Positions 22,310 through 31,484 of a stretch of 64,000 nucleotides of DNA are shown piece by piece. Position numbers and translations under genes: made by a program. The stretch's first letter is position 1. The number at the start of each line of letters is the position of its first letter. This DNA is from Aquificota bacterium (GTDB lineage: Bacteria > Aquificota > Aquificia > Aquificales > Aquificaceae), in NCBI GenBank assembly GCA_018771605.1, contig CP076324.1, forward strand, positions 1,403,700 through 1,467,699, written 5' to 3'. Under the pieces are notes generated by a model, which was not told the origin of the DNA, did no database searches, and saw only the letters and a program-made list of their open reading frames with translations.

Positions 22310-22996
22310 GTGTTCCCTTAGTGCCTTGTAGCTGTCGTTTAGTACGCTCATACGAGGAATGAAGCTGTATAGGGTGTATTTTTTGTCCTGTTTAAAATCG
22401 GTGGGATAAGGGAGAACATCAAGCCCTACACTTTTGAAGGTCTCCATAGCCCTTGGCATATGGTAGGCTGAGGTGATAAGGGCTATTTTTTTAAAGCCGT
22501 GCTGTTGGCATATCTCCTTTACATACAAGGCATTTTCGTAGGTATCCCTACTTCTTACCTCTGTGATTATACTTCTTCTGTCCACACCAAGCTCTTCAAG
22601 CAGTTGTTTCATGATTTCAGCCTCGGGAAGCCTTCCTACGCTGGCGCCCCCGGAAAGTATGATAGGAAGTCCATACTTTTTGTGAAGTATAAAGCCTGTG
22701 AGAAGCCTTTTCATGGAGTCTTCTTTGAGTATGCCTGTGTTGTAAGAGCCACCACCGAGGACCACAAGGGCATCCACATCCACACTCTGTGGCACAGGGT
22801 ATTTGTCTTCCAAGGGCTTGTAAAGAGCATCTTTGACTGGTTCTACCGAAAGCAGATATAGACTGAGGGCTCCAAAAAGGGCCAAAAGGTTTATAAGCCT
22901 TCTTTTTGACAAGAAGAATATGGTTAAAAAAAGTAGGATAAAAAGCGCAGGTGGAAGGATCAAAAAGCTAAAAAGCTTTTTTAAGAAAAAGATCAT
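22277..22996 (-). CDS. DUF218/YdcF-like membrane protein
   Basis: A 239-residue protein with two N-terminal membrane helices (about 4-28 and 34-50) and a DUF218 domain: DALVVLGGGSYN, LSGGASVGRLPEAEIM, SRDTYENA and ITSAYHMPRA. This pattern fits the ElyC/SanA/YdcF family, linked in other bacteria to envelope polysaccharide or peptidoglycan precursor control; the biochemical role is not settled. It overlaps exbD by 4 bases, joining it to an envelope energy-transduction cluster. Confidence 0.85.
   Translation of the reverse strand: MIFFLKKLFSFLILPPALFILLFLTIFFLSKRRLINLLALFGALSLYLLSVEPVKDALYKPLEDKYPVPQSVDVDALVVLGGGSYNTGILKEDSMKRLLTGFILHKKYGLPIILSGGASVGRLPEAEIMKQLLEELGVDRRSIITEVRSRDTYENALYVKEICQQHGFKKIALITSAYHMPRAMETFKSVGLDVLPYPTDFKQDKKYTLYSFIPRMSVLNDSYKALREHLGLLAYGILY
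22293..22308. terminator. Perfect 6-bp hairpin in the nrnA/ydcF-like overlap
   Basis: TAGGCC-AAAA-GGCCTA forms a symmetric stem inside the overlapping 3' ends of two convergent genes. It lacks a clear U-tract on either strand, so termination is only a possibility. Confidence 0.25.
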
Positions 22997-23382
22997 CTTT
23001 TTCTTACACCTATTAGCACATTCTCCACACCACTTTTCTTTCCTAAGTCCATGAGGGCTACAACGAACTTATGCGCCACATCCTCATCGGCCTCTATGAC
23101 CATGGTCTTTGGCTTTTTATTTTTAAGGTCTTCTTCTATCTGTTCTAAGCTTGCCTCCTTTCCGTTTACCATATACTTTCCCTCTTTTAGCACCTGAACT
23201 CTATAGACTTGCAGGCTTACCTTTTCACCCTCCTTTGCAAAGGGTAGCTTTACCGCAAGGAAGGTTATGGGAGACTGGAAGGCCAAAAGGGCAAGGAAAA
23301 GAAAGACGGCGAGAAGAGTATCCACGAGAGGCACCACATCTATATAAGCTCTCTCATCATAGCTAAGCCTTCTCCTCCTCAT
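22993..23382 (-). CDS. exbD: ExbD/TolR family proton-channel partner
   Basis: A 129-residue protein with a short Arg-rich cytoplasmic N-terminus, one membrane helix (about 17-38, containing VPLVDTLLAVFLFLAL, with the key Asp in PLVD) and a periplasmic domain including VIEADEDVAHKFVVALMDLGKK. It should pair with the ExbB-like protein to use the proton gradient. Overlaps both neighbours by 4 bases. Confidence 0.9.
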   Translation of the reverse strand: MRRRRLSYDERAYIDVVPLVDTLLAVFLFLALLAFQSPITFLAVKLPFAKEGEKVSLQVYRVQVLKEGKYMVNGKEASLEQIEEDLKNKKPKTMVIEADEDVAHKFVVALMDLGKKSGVENVLIGVRKR

Positions 23383-23990
23383 AACACCCTCACCATATCA
23401 AAAAGCTCTTCTTCTATCTTGCTTAGTATGTTGTTGCCCCAGATTTTGAAAAGCCAATAAGCTACAAGGGCTGGTATGGCTACCGCAAGGCCTGTAGCTG
23501 CAGCCACTAAGGCTTCACTTATGCCTTTTGATAGTAAAGGCATGGCCGTCTCTGGGTCTGCTACGGAAAAGGCTGAAAAGACTTTTATAAGCCCCGTTAT
23601 GGTGCCAAAAAGGCCAATAAGAGGTGCCACGCTTGCCACGGTAGAAAGAATGGCCAAGTTCTTTTCAAGCTTTGGCACAAGAAGAGAGATTTCAAAATCC
23701 AGGCTTTTTATAATGTCTTCCTTCTTTATCTTTCCCTCTTTGTAGCTTTGTAAGAGGTCCTTTAAAACCACCGCCATATGGGAGCTGTCTGTTGAAAGTA
23801 GCTTTATGGCACCATCTATGTCTCCGCTGGCAAGCAAGGTTTTTAGGTCCTTAAAGGACCTGCTTCTGTAGTTGGATGGCCTCATGTTCATAAGCCTTTC
23901 TACTATAACAGCCCAAGAAAGGATGGAAAGGAAAAGAAGAGGATATATGGCAAGACCACCTTTTTGCAAAAGGTTTATAAGTCCCTCCAT
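23379..23990 (-). CDS. exbB: ExbB/TolQ family proton-channel protein
   Basis: A 203-residue protein with three membrane helices (about 10-28, 112-138 and 155-180) and the MotA/TolQ/ExbB channel pattern ILSTVASVAPLIGLFGTITGLIKVF followed by GISEALVAAATGLAVAIPALVAYW. With ExbD it forms a proton-driven inner-membrane motor. No TonB, TolA, TolB or Pal gene is adjacent; instead the large TPR protein precedes it by one base, a combination that recurs in TPR-ExbB-ExbD modules. Confidence 0.9.
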   Translation of the reverse strand: MEGLINLLQKGGLAIYPLLFLSILSWAVIVERLMNMRPSNYRSRSFKDLKTLLASGDIDGAIKLLSTDSSHMAVVLKDLLQSYKEGKIKKEDIIKSLDFEISLLVPKLEKNLAILSTVASVAPLIGLFGTITGLIKVFSAFSVADPETAMPLLSKGISEALVAAATGLAVAIPALVAYWLFKIWGNNILSKIEEELFDMVRVL

Positions 23991-23991
23991 C

Positions 23992-26526
23992 TTACTTCAC
24001 CTCACACTTTGGTAAGCCTTTTTTAAGCTTATTATACATGCTTGTCTCCTCTGGGCTTGCTGTGCTTGAATCAAACCTTTCCAACATACAGCTTGCATCT
24101 CTTTTTGCACCAAGCTTTAAAAGTATCTTTGCCCCTTCCAAAACTGCAGAGTTATAATAAGGCTCTCCCTTATAGTTCAAGCTAATATCTACAAAGTATT
24201 CCAAAGCTTTTTTTCTTTCCCCTCTTTTTGACAGGTCCATACCATAAAGGTATAAAGCCTGCCCTCTTAAGCTCTTTTCTGGGCTTTTTGATACATAGTC
24301 AAGTAGGGATAAGTCCCCCGTTTGTTTGTATAGGTCCAGGAGATACCTCTCAAACTCTTGATCCCTATAGCCAGACTTTATAAGCTCTTGTGCCAAGCTA
24401 TGGGCTGAAGAGATGTCCCTTATGCTAAGGTATAAACCTATTGCCTTAACCTTGTCTGGCTTATCTCCTTCTGCCAGCATATCCGCAAGGCTCTTTGCTT
24501 CTCCAAAAGAAGAATATATCTTTATGATCTCATCCCTTGCTCTCTTTCTTTCTTCTTCCACGGGTGATTCTTTATAGACCTTGTAAAGTAGCACAAGCCT
24601 TTTGGAAGGGTCTTCTTCCAAGTCTGCCAGCTTTAGTATAGCCTTGAATTTTATGGGTGTGTCAAGGAGTGTAAGGAGTAGCCTTTCCGCTTCCGCCTTG
24701 TTGCCCTTTCTTGCCATAAGGCTTGCATACTGGTAGATGATCTCAGGTGGTGGATTCTTCTCCTTTTTCATATACTCTTCTAAGACCTTTTCCAGTTCCT
24801 CATCCCCTATGTTCTTTCCAGCAAAATCAAGCAGGGCGAGGGTTGCAGACTTGGCCTCCTCACTGTCTGGAAAGCTCCTTAGAACCTCAAGATATTTCTC
24901 TTTTGCCTTCTCCACATTCCCCATGTTATAGTAGCTCTCCCCCATCTTAAGAAGGGCTCTGGCCCTGTTTGGACTATCCTTTGGTACCTTCTCAAAGAAT
25001 TCAACGGCCTTTTGATAGTTGCCTTCCAAAAAGTAAGAAAGCCCCAAGAGGTAAAACTCCTCTTCAGATTTGCCGGTCAAAAAGCTTCTGGCCAGCTTTG
25101 TATCGCCAAGCATTAGTGCAGACCTTGCCTTCAAAAGCCTTGCCCTTTCGTCCATCCTTCCTTGAAGGAGGTCTATAACCTCCTTATACTTCTTTAGGTT
25201 ATAAAGGGCCAAGGCCTTATAATACGGGTCTTCAAAAAAGCCAAGGGCTCCAAGCCAATCGCCCCTTCTAAAGTTTTCCCATCCTTGGTATTCCTTGTAT
25301 AGGTCTGGATAGAGCTTTGCCACCTCCGAAAGGGTGCCAGACATATCCTCACCGGACCAATAGAGAGCCTCCAGAAGCCAAAGGTAGTCCTCTCTGTCTT
25401 TTTTCTTGTTTTTCAAAAGCTCAATGGCCTTTTTGTAGTCTCCCATCTTTATGGCAGAATAGACCGCATACCTTGTGTTGCCAGCTTCCAAAAAGTTCCT
25501 TAAAGCTAGGGCATAGTCGCCAGAGTTATAGGCTATAATACCAGCCTTTTCCAGAAATCTCACATCCTTTGTAAGAGTGTAAGTTAGCCTTGAAAGATAA
25601 ACATCCTTCTCGGATATTAGCGCATAGAGTTCCTTTGCAAGATATGGATTTATGCTTTCCAAAATGCTTGCATGCCTCAAGGCCTGTTCCCCTTTCCCTT
25701 CCTTATAATCCATTAGTGCAAGGTAGTAAAGGGCCACATCCCTGTAGAGCCTTCCTGGACCTGAGTATTCTTCAAATAGGGCCTTGGCACTTTTTAGGTC
25801 CCCCTCAAAGTAGGCAAGAATACCAAACCTTAGCCTTGTGCTATCCCTATAAAGTAAGTTCTCCTTTCCCTTTACAAAATCGGATACATACTGGCAGTAT
25901 TGTACAAAGACCACACCATCACAGGAAAGGTTGGCTGGTCTTCCCTCCTTTATAGCCTTTACCGCCTTCCAGAGGTTGTTTTGGTTTTCTGGCACAGAAC
26001 CCTTAAGGGTAAGGCTCAAGGCATAGTAGGCCTCACAGGCTGGACCCTGGTACATATGGGTAAAGTTGCAAGAGTTTTTAAAAAGCTCTAATGCCCTTTG
26101 CTTTTGATCCTTTGAATAGGCTATTATGCCAAGCACATACTCGGCCATAGGCCCAAAGGCCGAATTGGGCACCAAAAGCACCTTTCCAAGCTCTTCTTCC
26201 GCAAGGTCATACCTGCCTTTCAGATAATAATCCACTCCAAGCCTGTAGGATAGGGCATCCTTTGGCTCTCCACAGCTTATGCCACTCCTCTCTATAGGCT
26301 TTATCTGGGCAAACTCCATGATCTTTGGTGCCTCAAGAACCATGTAGGATAAATCAAGCTCCTTTGTCTGTGGCATGGGAAGGTAGTTTGGCGGGCTAAG
26401 CTTGGGCTTTTCTTCATACAGCTTGCCTGTTAGCTCTACCTTTACATCAAACTCCTTTGTTATCTGCTGTGCTAAGGCAAAGGCCAAAAGCAAAAGAAGG
26501 CTAAAGAGCCTTATGGGCTTCCACAT
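23992..26526 (-). CDS. Large exported TPR protein
   Basis: An 844-residue protein with a signal peptide (MWKPIRLFSLLLLLAFALA) and more than ten TPR-like helix pairs spread through it, for example RLGVDYYLKGRYDLAEEEL near residue 95, and ALLKMGESYYNMGNVEKAKEKY near 530. It starts inside the 3' end of pspA (26-base overlap) and ends one base before exbB, so translation is likely coupled to both. A periplasmic scaffold driven by ExbBD, in the manner of a Tol-Pal or gliding-type accessory, is an inference only. Confidence 0.75.
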   Translation of the reverse strand: MWKPIRLFSLLLLLAFALAQQITKEFDVKVELTGKLYEEKPKLSPPNYLPMPQTKELDLSYMVLEAPKIMEFAQIKPIERSGISCGEPKDALSYRLGVDYYLKGRYDLAEEELGKVLLVPNSAFGPMAEYVLGIIAYSKDQKQRALELFKNSCNFTHMYQGPACEAYYALSLTLKGSVPENQNNLWKAVKAIKEGRPANLSCDGVVFVQYCQYVSDFVKGKENLLYRDSTRLRFGILAYFEGDLKSAKALFEEYSGPGRLYRDVALYYLALMDYKEGKGEQALRHASILESINPYLAKELYALISEKDVYLSRLTYTLTKDVRFLEKAGIIAYNSGDYALALRNFLEAGNTRYAVYSAIKMGDYKKAIELLKNKKKDREDYLWLLEALYWSGEDMSGTLSEVAKLYPDLYKEYQGWENFRRGDWLGALGFFEDPYYKALALYNLKKYKEVIDLLQGRMDERARLLKARSALMLGDTKLARSFLTGKSEEEFYLLGLSYFLEGNYQKAVEFFEKVPKDSPNRARALLKMGESYYNMGNVEKAKEKYLEVLRSFPDSEEAKSATLALLDFAGKNIGDEELEKVLEEYMKKEKNPPPEIIYQYASLMARKGNKAEAERLLLTLLDTPIKFKAILKLADLEEDPSKRLVLLYKVYKESPVEEERKRARDEIIKIYSSFGEAKSLADMLAEGDKPDKVKAIGLYLSIRDISSAHSLAQELIKSGYRDQEFERYLLDLYKQTGDLSLLDYVSKSPEKSLRGQALYLYGMDLSKRGERKKALEYFVDISLNYKGEPYYNSAVLEGAKILLKLGAKRDASCMLERFDSSTASPEETSMYNKLKKGLPKCEVK

Positions 26527-27136
26527 ACAAATCCCCCAAATGGCAAGTTATGTTAAGAGCCATTATAACATTCCTGTCCTTTTCCATATGGACAACAGAA
26601 TAGCTGGCATTATCACAGCCAAAGGACCAAAACCTTGAAAGGTCCACTTTCAAAAGGGCGCAATACATAGCCCTCATAGGCACAGTGTGAGAAACCACTG
26701 CCACACTTTGACCCCAATGCTTTTCCTTTAACTCTTCCAAAAAGCTCTTTACCCTTTCATACACTTGTAAAAGGCTCTCACCGCCTTCAAAGCTTACCTT
26801 ATGTGGCTCTTCAAGCCACTGCCTGAACTGTTCTGGAAACCTTCTTTGCACCTCTTCCACCAGCAAGCCGGACCATACACCGTGGTCAATCTCTATAACC
26901 CTCCTTTCTGGAATAACATCCTTACCCTTCCTCTTGGCTATCTCAAGGGCCGTTTGCATGGTCCTTTTGAGTGGAGAGGAGTATATGGCATGAAGCTCAA
27001 TATCTTTGAATCGTTCCCCAAGCCTTTTGGCTTGTTCTCTTCCTCTTTCTGATAGCTCTGGGTCCAAAAGGCCCTGATACCTTCCTATGGGGTTCCACTC
27101 GCTTTCTGCATGCCTTATAAGATAAAGCTTTACCAT
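26501..27136 (-). CDS. pspA: Metal-independent phosphoserine phosphatase, PspA-like
   Basis: A 211-residue histidine phosphatase-superfamily enzyme with the RHAESEWN active-site motif (His9), EIDHGVWSGLL and VVSHTVPMRAMYCALL with the second catalytic His. From memory it matches, in length and along its whole sequence, PspA of Hydrogenobacter thermophilus (iPSP1), shown to be a phosphoserine phosphatase rather than a phosphoglycerate mutase, including the ending FYVEAHKAI-type. It would complete the phosphorylated serine pathway. It overlaps the upstream aminotransferase gene by 7 bases. Confidence 0.85.
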   Translation of the reverse strand: MVKLYLIRHAESEWNPIGRYQGLLDPELSERGREQAKRLGERFKDIELHAIYSSPLKRTMQTALEIAKRKGKDVIPERRVIEIDHGVWSGLLVEEVQRRFPEQFRQWLEEPHKVSFEGGESLLQVYERVKSFLEELKEKHWGQSVAVVSHTVPMRAMYCALLKVDLSRFWSFGCDNASYSVVHMEKDRNVIMALNITCHLGDLYVEAHKAL

Positions 27137-28254
27137 ATTCCCTCTTCCATTAAAGTTTGGCTATAAGCCCTTACACCTTCTCCTACGCTTATATCAAAGC
27201 CAAGCCTTTTTAAGACAACCTCCAAAAGCCCAACCACCATAAGCCCATCCTTGGGGTCCACGCCCATATGGGATATGCGAAAGATCTTACCCTTTAGCTC
27301 ATCCTGACCACCAGCCACCCTCACACCAAGCTTTAAAAGCTCCTTCCTTATGTCCTCCGACCTCTCGGACTTTATGGCGCTAACCGACAGAGCTGGATTT
27401 TGAGCAAATCTTTGTAGATTGAGGACTTCTATGGCTCTTAGAGTCCCTTGCGATAAGGCTCTATGCCTCTTTTCTATCCTTTCCATACCCTCTTCCAAAA
27501 GAAGCTCTAAGGACTCTTTCATGGCAAGGATAAGGCTTATGGCAGGCGTCCAAGCCGTTTGACCCTCCTTTTGCTTTGGAAGCTCCCTTTTTATGCTAAA
27601 GTAAAAGGCCCTATCCACAAGGCTTTTTTCCGCCCTCTCTGAAAACCAAAGGACCGAAAGGCCCGGTGGGAGCAAAAAGCCCTTCTGGGACCCGCCCACT
27701 ATCACATCAAGGTTCCAATAAGATGGCTTTATGTTGTAAACTCCCAAAGCAGTTATGGCATCTGCCACAGAAAGCACATCAAACTCCTTGCATACCTCCC
27801 CTATCTCCTTAGCAGGATGGTAGGCACCGGTAGAAGTTTCTGAGATCTGGAATAGCACCGCTTTACAGTCCGGGTTTTCCTTCAAGAGTCTTCTTACCTC
27901 CTCTGGGTCCGCAGACCTCCCCCATTCTACCTTATACTCTATGGGCACAAGGCCCCAATGATTAGAGAGCTTTAGCCACCTTTCGCCAAACTTTCCACCA
28001 TTTATTACCAAGACCTTATCGCCTTCTTTGAAGAAATTCAATATGGTGGCCTCCATGGCACCGGTGCCGGAAGAAGCAAAAAAGACAAAGTTGTCCGAAG
28101 GGTTATCCAGGAGCTTTTTGAAAAGCTCCCTTACCTCAAAAAATGCCCTTCTGAACTCTTCCGTGCGATGATGGATTATCTGCCTTCCAAGGACCTCTCT
28201 TACCCTTTCTGGGATCTCTACCGGACCGGGTGTAAATATCCTCTCTTGGCGCAT
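27130..28254 (-). CDS. Class V aminotransferase (AGXT/SerC-like)
   Basis: A 374-residue PLP enzyme of the alanine-glyoxylate/serine-pyruvate aminotransferase group. It has the TPGPVEIPERV start, FFASSGTGAMEA, DAITALG and the PLP-lysine segment VGGSQKGFLLPPG. The start at 28254 gives the family N-terminus; an in-frame ATG at 28416 would cross the divergent gene. Overlap with pspA suggests it supplies phosphoserine or uses serine, so phosphoserine aminotransferase is a fair inference. Serine-glyoxylate aminotransferase is the alternative. Confidence 0.87.
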   Translation of the reverse strand: MRQERIFTPGPVEIPERVREVLGRQIIHHRTEEFRRAFFEVRELFKKLLDNPSDNFVFFASSGTGAMEATILNFFKEGDKVLVINGGKFGERWLKLSNHWGLVPIEYKVEWGRSADPEEVRRLLKENPDCKAVLFQISETSTGAYHPAKEIGEVCKEFDVLSVADAITALGVYNIKPSYWNLDVIVGGSQKGFLLPPGLSVLWFSERAEKSLVDRAFYFSIKRELPKQKEGQTAWTPAISLILAMKESLELLLEEGMERIEKRHRALSQGTLRAIEVLNLQRFAQNPALSVSAIKSERSEDIRKELLKLGVRVAGGQDELKGKIFRISHMGVDPKDGLMVVGLLEVVLKRLGFDISVGEGVRAYSQTLMEEGIW

Positions 28255-28256
28255 GG

Positions 28257-28268
28257 TAGAATATTTTA
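28257..28268. promoter_or_regulatory. Divergent -10 elements between the aminotransferase and EamA genes
   Basis: TAGAAT (28257-28262) on the plus strand and TAAAAT (28268-28263) on the minus strand overlap within the 20-base gap. Predicted starts lie only 3-6 bases from each start codon. The plus-strand gene has no SD, in keeping with leaderless initiation. Confidence 0.4.
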
Positions 28269-28274
28269 CTCCGA

Positions 28275-29105
28275 ATGCTTGGTCTATGGCTTGCCATCTT
28301 ATCCGCCTTCTTTTGGGGAACAAACGACTACCTAAACAAAAGGCTTTTATTAAAGGGACTTGATGAAAACTTTGTTCTCTGGGTGAGGTTTCCCATAGCT
28401 TCTTTACTTTTAACACCCTTTGGTTTCTATTATTGGGACATGAGCCTCAAGCTTTTTCTTTATAGCCTTATCTGGCTTCCCTTAGAGGTTTTGGGTGGTG
28501 TGCTTTTTATGAAGGGCATAAAGTATGCACCCTTATCCACCGCCATGTCTTTTTATTCCTTTATGCCCGTCTTTTCTGTCCTTTTTGGTTGGCTATTACT
28601 TTCCGAAAAACCTTCTCCCTTAGGCCTTCTTGGTATAGGACTCATAATTCTTGCAAGCCTTATAATGGTAGGCTTTTCACCAAGGGACTTTTTAAAGAAG
28701 AACAGGGGAGTTATTTACATGCTTATTTCAACAGCCCTTTTTGGCTTTAATGTGGTGCTTGGCAAGGCTTCTGTTATAGAAAGCAATGGGCTGTTTTTTA
28801 GCTGGTATTATTGTGTTTTAATGGGCTTGGGTTCTTTGCTTTTTGTAAGGCCATATTACGTAATACGATTGGATAATTACAAACACTGGGAAATTCCGGC
28901 CCTTGGTTTTTTCTTTGCCATAGGAGACATTCTATACAATATGGCGCTACTTTTCACCTTGTCCTCTTATGTGGCTTCTGCAGAAAGGCTTTCTCTTCTG
29001 TTTGCTCTTATGTACGGAAAAATATTTTTGGGCGAGAGTTTAAACAGGGCATTCCTGCCTGCAATTCTTATGATAGTTGGTAATATGCTTATAGGTTTTG
29101 GGTAG
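28275..29105 (+). CDS. EamA/DMT-family transporter
   Basis: A 276-residue membrane protein with about ten hydrophobic helices arranged as two EamA repeats. The first begins LWLAILSAFFWGTNDYLNKRLLL and the second GVIYMLISTALFGFNVVLGK. Each ends with a pattern like the family's ...P..A...GW..L.E. Such proteins export amino acids or other metabolites. The substrate cannot be read from sequence. Confidence 0.87.
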   Translation: MLGLWLAILSAFFWGTNDYLNKRLLLKGLDENFVLWVRFPIASLLLTPFGFYYWDMSLKLFLYSLIWLPLEVLGGVLFMKGIKYAPLSTAMSFYSFMPVFSVLFGWLLLSEKPSPLGLLGIGLIILASLIMVGFSPRDFLKKNRGVIYMLISTALFGFNVVLGKASVIESNGLFFSWYYCVLMGLGSLLFVRPYYVIRLDNYKHWEIPALGFFFAIGDILYNMALLFTLSSYVASAERLSLLFALMYGKIFLGESLNRAFLPAILMIVGNMLIGFG

Positions 29106-29263
29106 TATAGGTTTTTTAAATATTGCTTTTGGTAAAGATAACAACATACTTAGGATGTGCAATCTTAGCCCTTTACATGTGCTTTATTGTGGCAGGACTT
29201 ACATTGAAAAATCAAAGCTTAATCTATCACCCAACTTTTAATATATTTTTAAAGGGGATGTTT

Positions 29264-30898
29264 ATGGACCATTTAGGGAGGAAGGTATATATAGCCAAGG
29301 TGCTTACAAAGCACGGCTTTGGCCTTTTACTCTTTAAGCTTGGGCTTGGACATCTTGTACCCTTTCATTGGAGCATATTGGGTCATAAGAGGAGGAAGGA
29401 AAGATACACACCGGAGGAACATCTAAGATTAGCCTTTGAGGAGCTTGGTGTTACCTTTATAAAGCTTGGGCAGATACTTAGCGTAAGGCCAGACCTTTTG
29501 CCGGATAGCTATATTCAGGAGCTTTCAAAGCTTCAGGACAAGGTACCACCTGTAGATTCAGAAAGCATAAAGAAGGTTATAGAGGAAGAGTTTGGAAAGC
29601 CATGCGAAGCTATCTTTGACTATTTTGAGGATGAGCCTTTGGCATCTGCATCCATAGGTCAGGTTCATAGGGCAAGGCTAAAGACTGGTGAGAGAGTGGT
29701 GCTAAAGGTGCAAAAGCCTTATGTGGAAAGCCAGGTGGAAGAAGATTTGGCAATACTTGAGGAGCTTGTCCAAACCGCTATGAAAACGGAGCTTGGACAG
29801 ATATGGGATATTCAAGCCATCTTTGAAGAGTTTTCTTACACCATAAGGAACGAGCTTGATTATACAAGGGAGGGAAGAAACTGTGATACATTTAGGAAGA
29901 ACTTTTTAAAGGATACAGAAGTTTATATACCAAAGGTATATTGGGAATATACCACCAAAAGGGTTCTGTGCCTTGAAGAGATAGAAGGTATAAAGATAAG
30001 CGACATAGAAGCCCTTAAAGAAAGAGGCTTTAACCTCAAAGACATTGCAAGGAAGGGAGCTGGTATATACCTTAAGATGATCCTTAGGGATGGATTCTTC
30101 CATGCAGACCCCCACCCTGGAAACTTTTTAGTCATGAAGGATGGTAGGATAGGTCTATTAGACTATGGGATGGTAGGAACTATTGACAGTATTAACAGGA
30201 TCAATCTTTTCCAGCTTATGTACGGCATCATCAAAAACGACCTTGACCTTGTAATGGATGCCCTCTACGACCTTGGCATATCCATAAAAACTGAAAGAGA
30301 AAAGTTTTTAAACAGAGAGCTGGAGATACTTTTCTCCTACTACTTTATGCAACCTTTGAAGGAGGTTAAGCTTTCAAAAATAGTACAGGATACGCTTAAG
30401 CTTTCATACAGATATGGCATGAGAATACCCTCAGACCTTTTCTTACTACTAAAAACTCTTGCCCTTGCAGAAGGCACAGCCCTAAAACTTGACCCAGAGT
30501 TTAGACTAATTGAAGAGATGAAGCCCTATGTAAATAAAGGCTTCAAACAAGTCTTACTTCCCATGTTCTCAAAACAAGAAACTACGAAAAATCTACTTAT
30601 GACCACAAAGATGTTCCTTCAGGGTGCTGGAAAGACAAAAAGGTTTCTCAACAGGCTTGAAAGGGGTGAGTTTAGGCTATCCATAGACTACAAGGGTGAA
30701 GAAAGGTTTATGAAGGACCTAAGAAGGGATATAAACAGGCTCTCTATGAGCATACTAACCCTTGGCTTTATGCTGTCCTCTTCCCTCTTAATACTTGCCT
30801 TGTCCCCTCACCTGTTAAAGGAGTACCTTGTTTATCCCCTTGCCATAATTACCATATTGCTCGTGTTTCTTGGTTTTATAAAGCTTAGACAGACTTAA
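29264..30898 (+). CDS. UbiB/ABC1/AarF-family atypical kinase
   Basis: A protein of about 544 residues from the ATG at 29264 (AGGGG six bases before); the same frame continues upstream to a TTG at 29123 and could add a hydrophobic segment. Family marks are EELGVTFIKLGQILSVRPDLLP (KxGQ motif), the A-rich loop LASASIGQVHRA, VVLKVQKP, the catalytic DPHPGNFLV and LLDYGMVG. Two membrane helices sit at the C-terminus (SILTLGFMLSSSLLILAL and the last 25 residues). UbiB proteins act in quinone synthesis, probably by mobilising lipid intermediates; Aquificaceae use a methionaquinone-type quinone. Confidence 0.88.
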   Translation: MDHLGRKVYIAKVLTKHGFGLLLFKLGLGHLVPFHWSILGHKRRKERYTPEEHLRLAFEELGVTFIKLGQILSVRPDLLPDSYIQELSKLQDKVPPVDSESIKKVIEEEFGKPCEAIFDYFEDEPLASASIGQVHRARLKTGERVVLKVQKPYVESQVEEDLAILEELVQTAMKTELGQIWDIQAIFEEFSYTIRNELDYTREGRNCDTFRKNFLKDTEVYIPKVYWEYTTKRVLCLEEIEGIKISDIEALKERGFNLKDIARKGAGIYLKMILRDGFFHADPHPGNFLVMKDGRIGLLDYGMVGTIDSINRINLFQLMYGIIKNDLDLVMDALYDLGISIKTEREKFLNRELEILFSYYFMQPLKEVKLSKIVQDTLKLSYRYGMRIPSDLFLLLKTLALAEGTALKLDPEFRLIEEMKPYVNKGFKQVLLPMFSKQETTKNLLMTTKMFLQGAGKTKRFLNRLERGEFRLSIDYKGEERFMKDLRRDINRLSMSILTLGFMLSSSLLILALSPHLLKEYLVYPLAIITILLVFLGFIKLRQT

Positions 30899-31403
30899 GG
30901 TATGTGTTCTTATACCTTATGTAGTTTTCCGCAGATTCTTTTATAAGCTTTATCTCCTCTTCCCTTAGGTCTCTGACTATTTTGGCAGGAAAGCCAGCTA
31001 CCAAAACGCCAGAAGGGAATTTTTTGCCCGGTGTAAGTAAGGCTCCAGCGCCCACAAGCACATAATCCTCTATCTCCACACCATCCATCACCACCGCACC
31101 CATACCCACCAATACATAGTTGCCTATCTTACAGCCATGCAAAATAACCCTATGCCCAACTGTAACATAGTCCCCTATTATGGTAGGGTGTGTGTCATGG
31201 GTTACATGCACCACAGAGTTATCTTGAATGTTTGTCCCTTTTCCTATACGTATATAGTTCACGTCCCCTCTTATAACCGTACCATACCATACAGAAGAAT
31301 CTTCTCCAATCTCCACATCTCCTATAACTACTGAGTTCTCCGCCAAAAAGACAGAATTATGTATGGTTGGCTTTTTATCTTTGTAAGGTAGCACAAGAGC
31401 CAT
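30885..31403 (-). CDS. Gamma-carbonic-anhydrase-fold (left-handed beta-helix) protein
   Basis: A 172-residue hexapeptide-repeat protein of the YrdA/PaaY group. Repeated turns run from about residue 12 to 130 (SVVIGDVEIGEDSSVWYGTVIRG, TIIGDYVTVGHRVILHGC), followed by a C-terminal helix. The zinc ligands of gamma carbonic anhydrases correspond to His68 in VTHDTHP and the two His in VGHRVILHG. Carbonic anhydrase activity is possible but not proven for this subfamily. It overlaps the UbiB-like gene by 14 bases. Confidence 0.87.
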   Translation of the reverse strand: MALVLPYKDKKPTIHNSVFLAENSVVIGDVEIGEDSSVWYGTVIRGDVNYIRIGKGTNIQDNSVVHVTHDTHPTIIGDYVTVGHRVILHGCKIGNYVLVGMGAVVMDGVEIEDYVLVGAGALLTPGKKFPSGVLVAGFPAKIVRDLREEEIKLIKESAENYIRYKNTYLKSV

Positions 31404-31484
31404 GAGTATATTTTAAGGCAAATTTTCATAGTACTTTCATTTTTTTGTAAATACTTTAATTTTTTGAAAAGGAGGTGACGAGCT

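Noticed and set aside
25590-26091. Plus-strand open frames of 63-121 codons opposite the 844-residue TPR gene
   Set aside because: Shadow frames of an AT-poor coding strand; low-complexity Pro/Ser/Leu composition, no SD and no family resemblance.
26501-27136. Calling the histidine phosphatase a phosphoglycerate mutase
   Set aside because: The sequence follows the PspA phosphoserine phosphatase of Hydrogenobacter over its full length, including the C-terminal FGCDNASYS and EAHKA segments.
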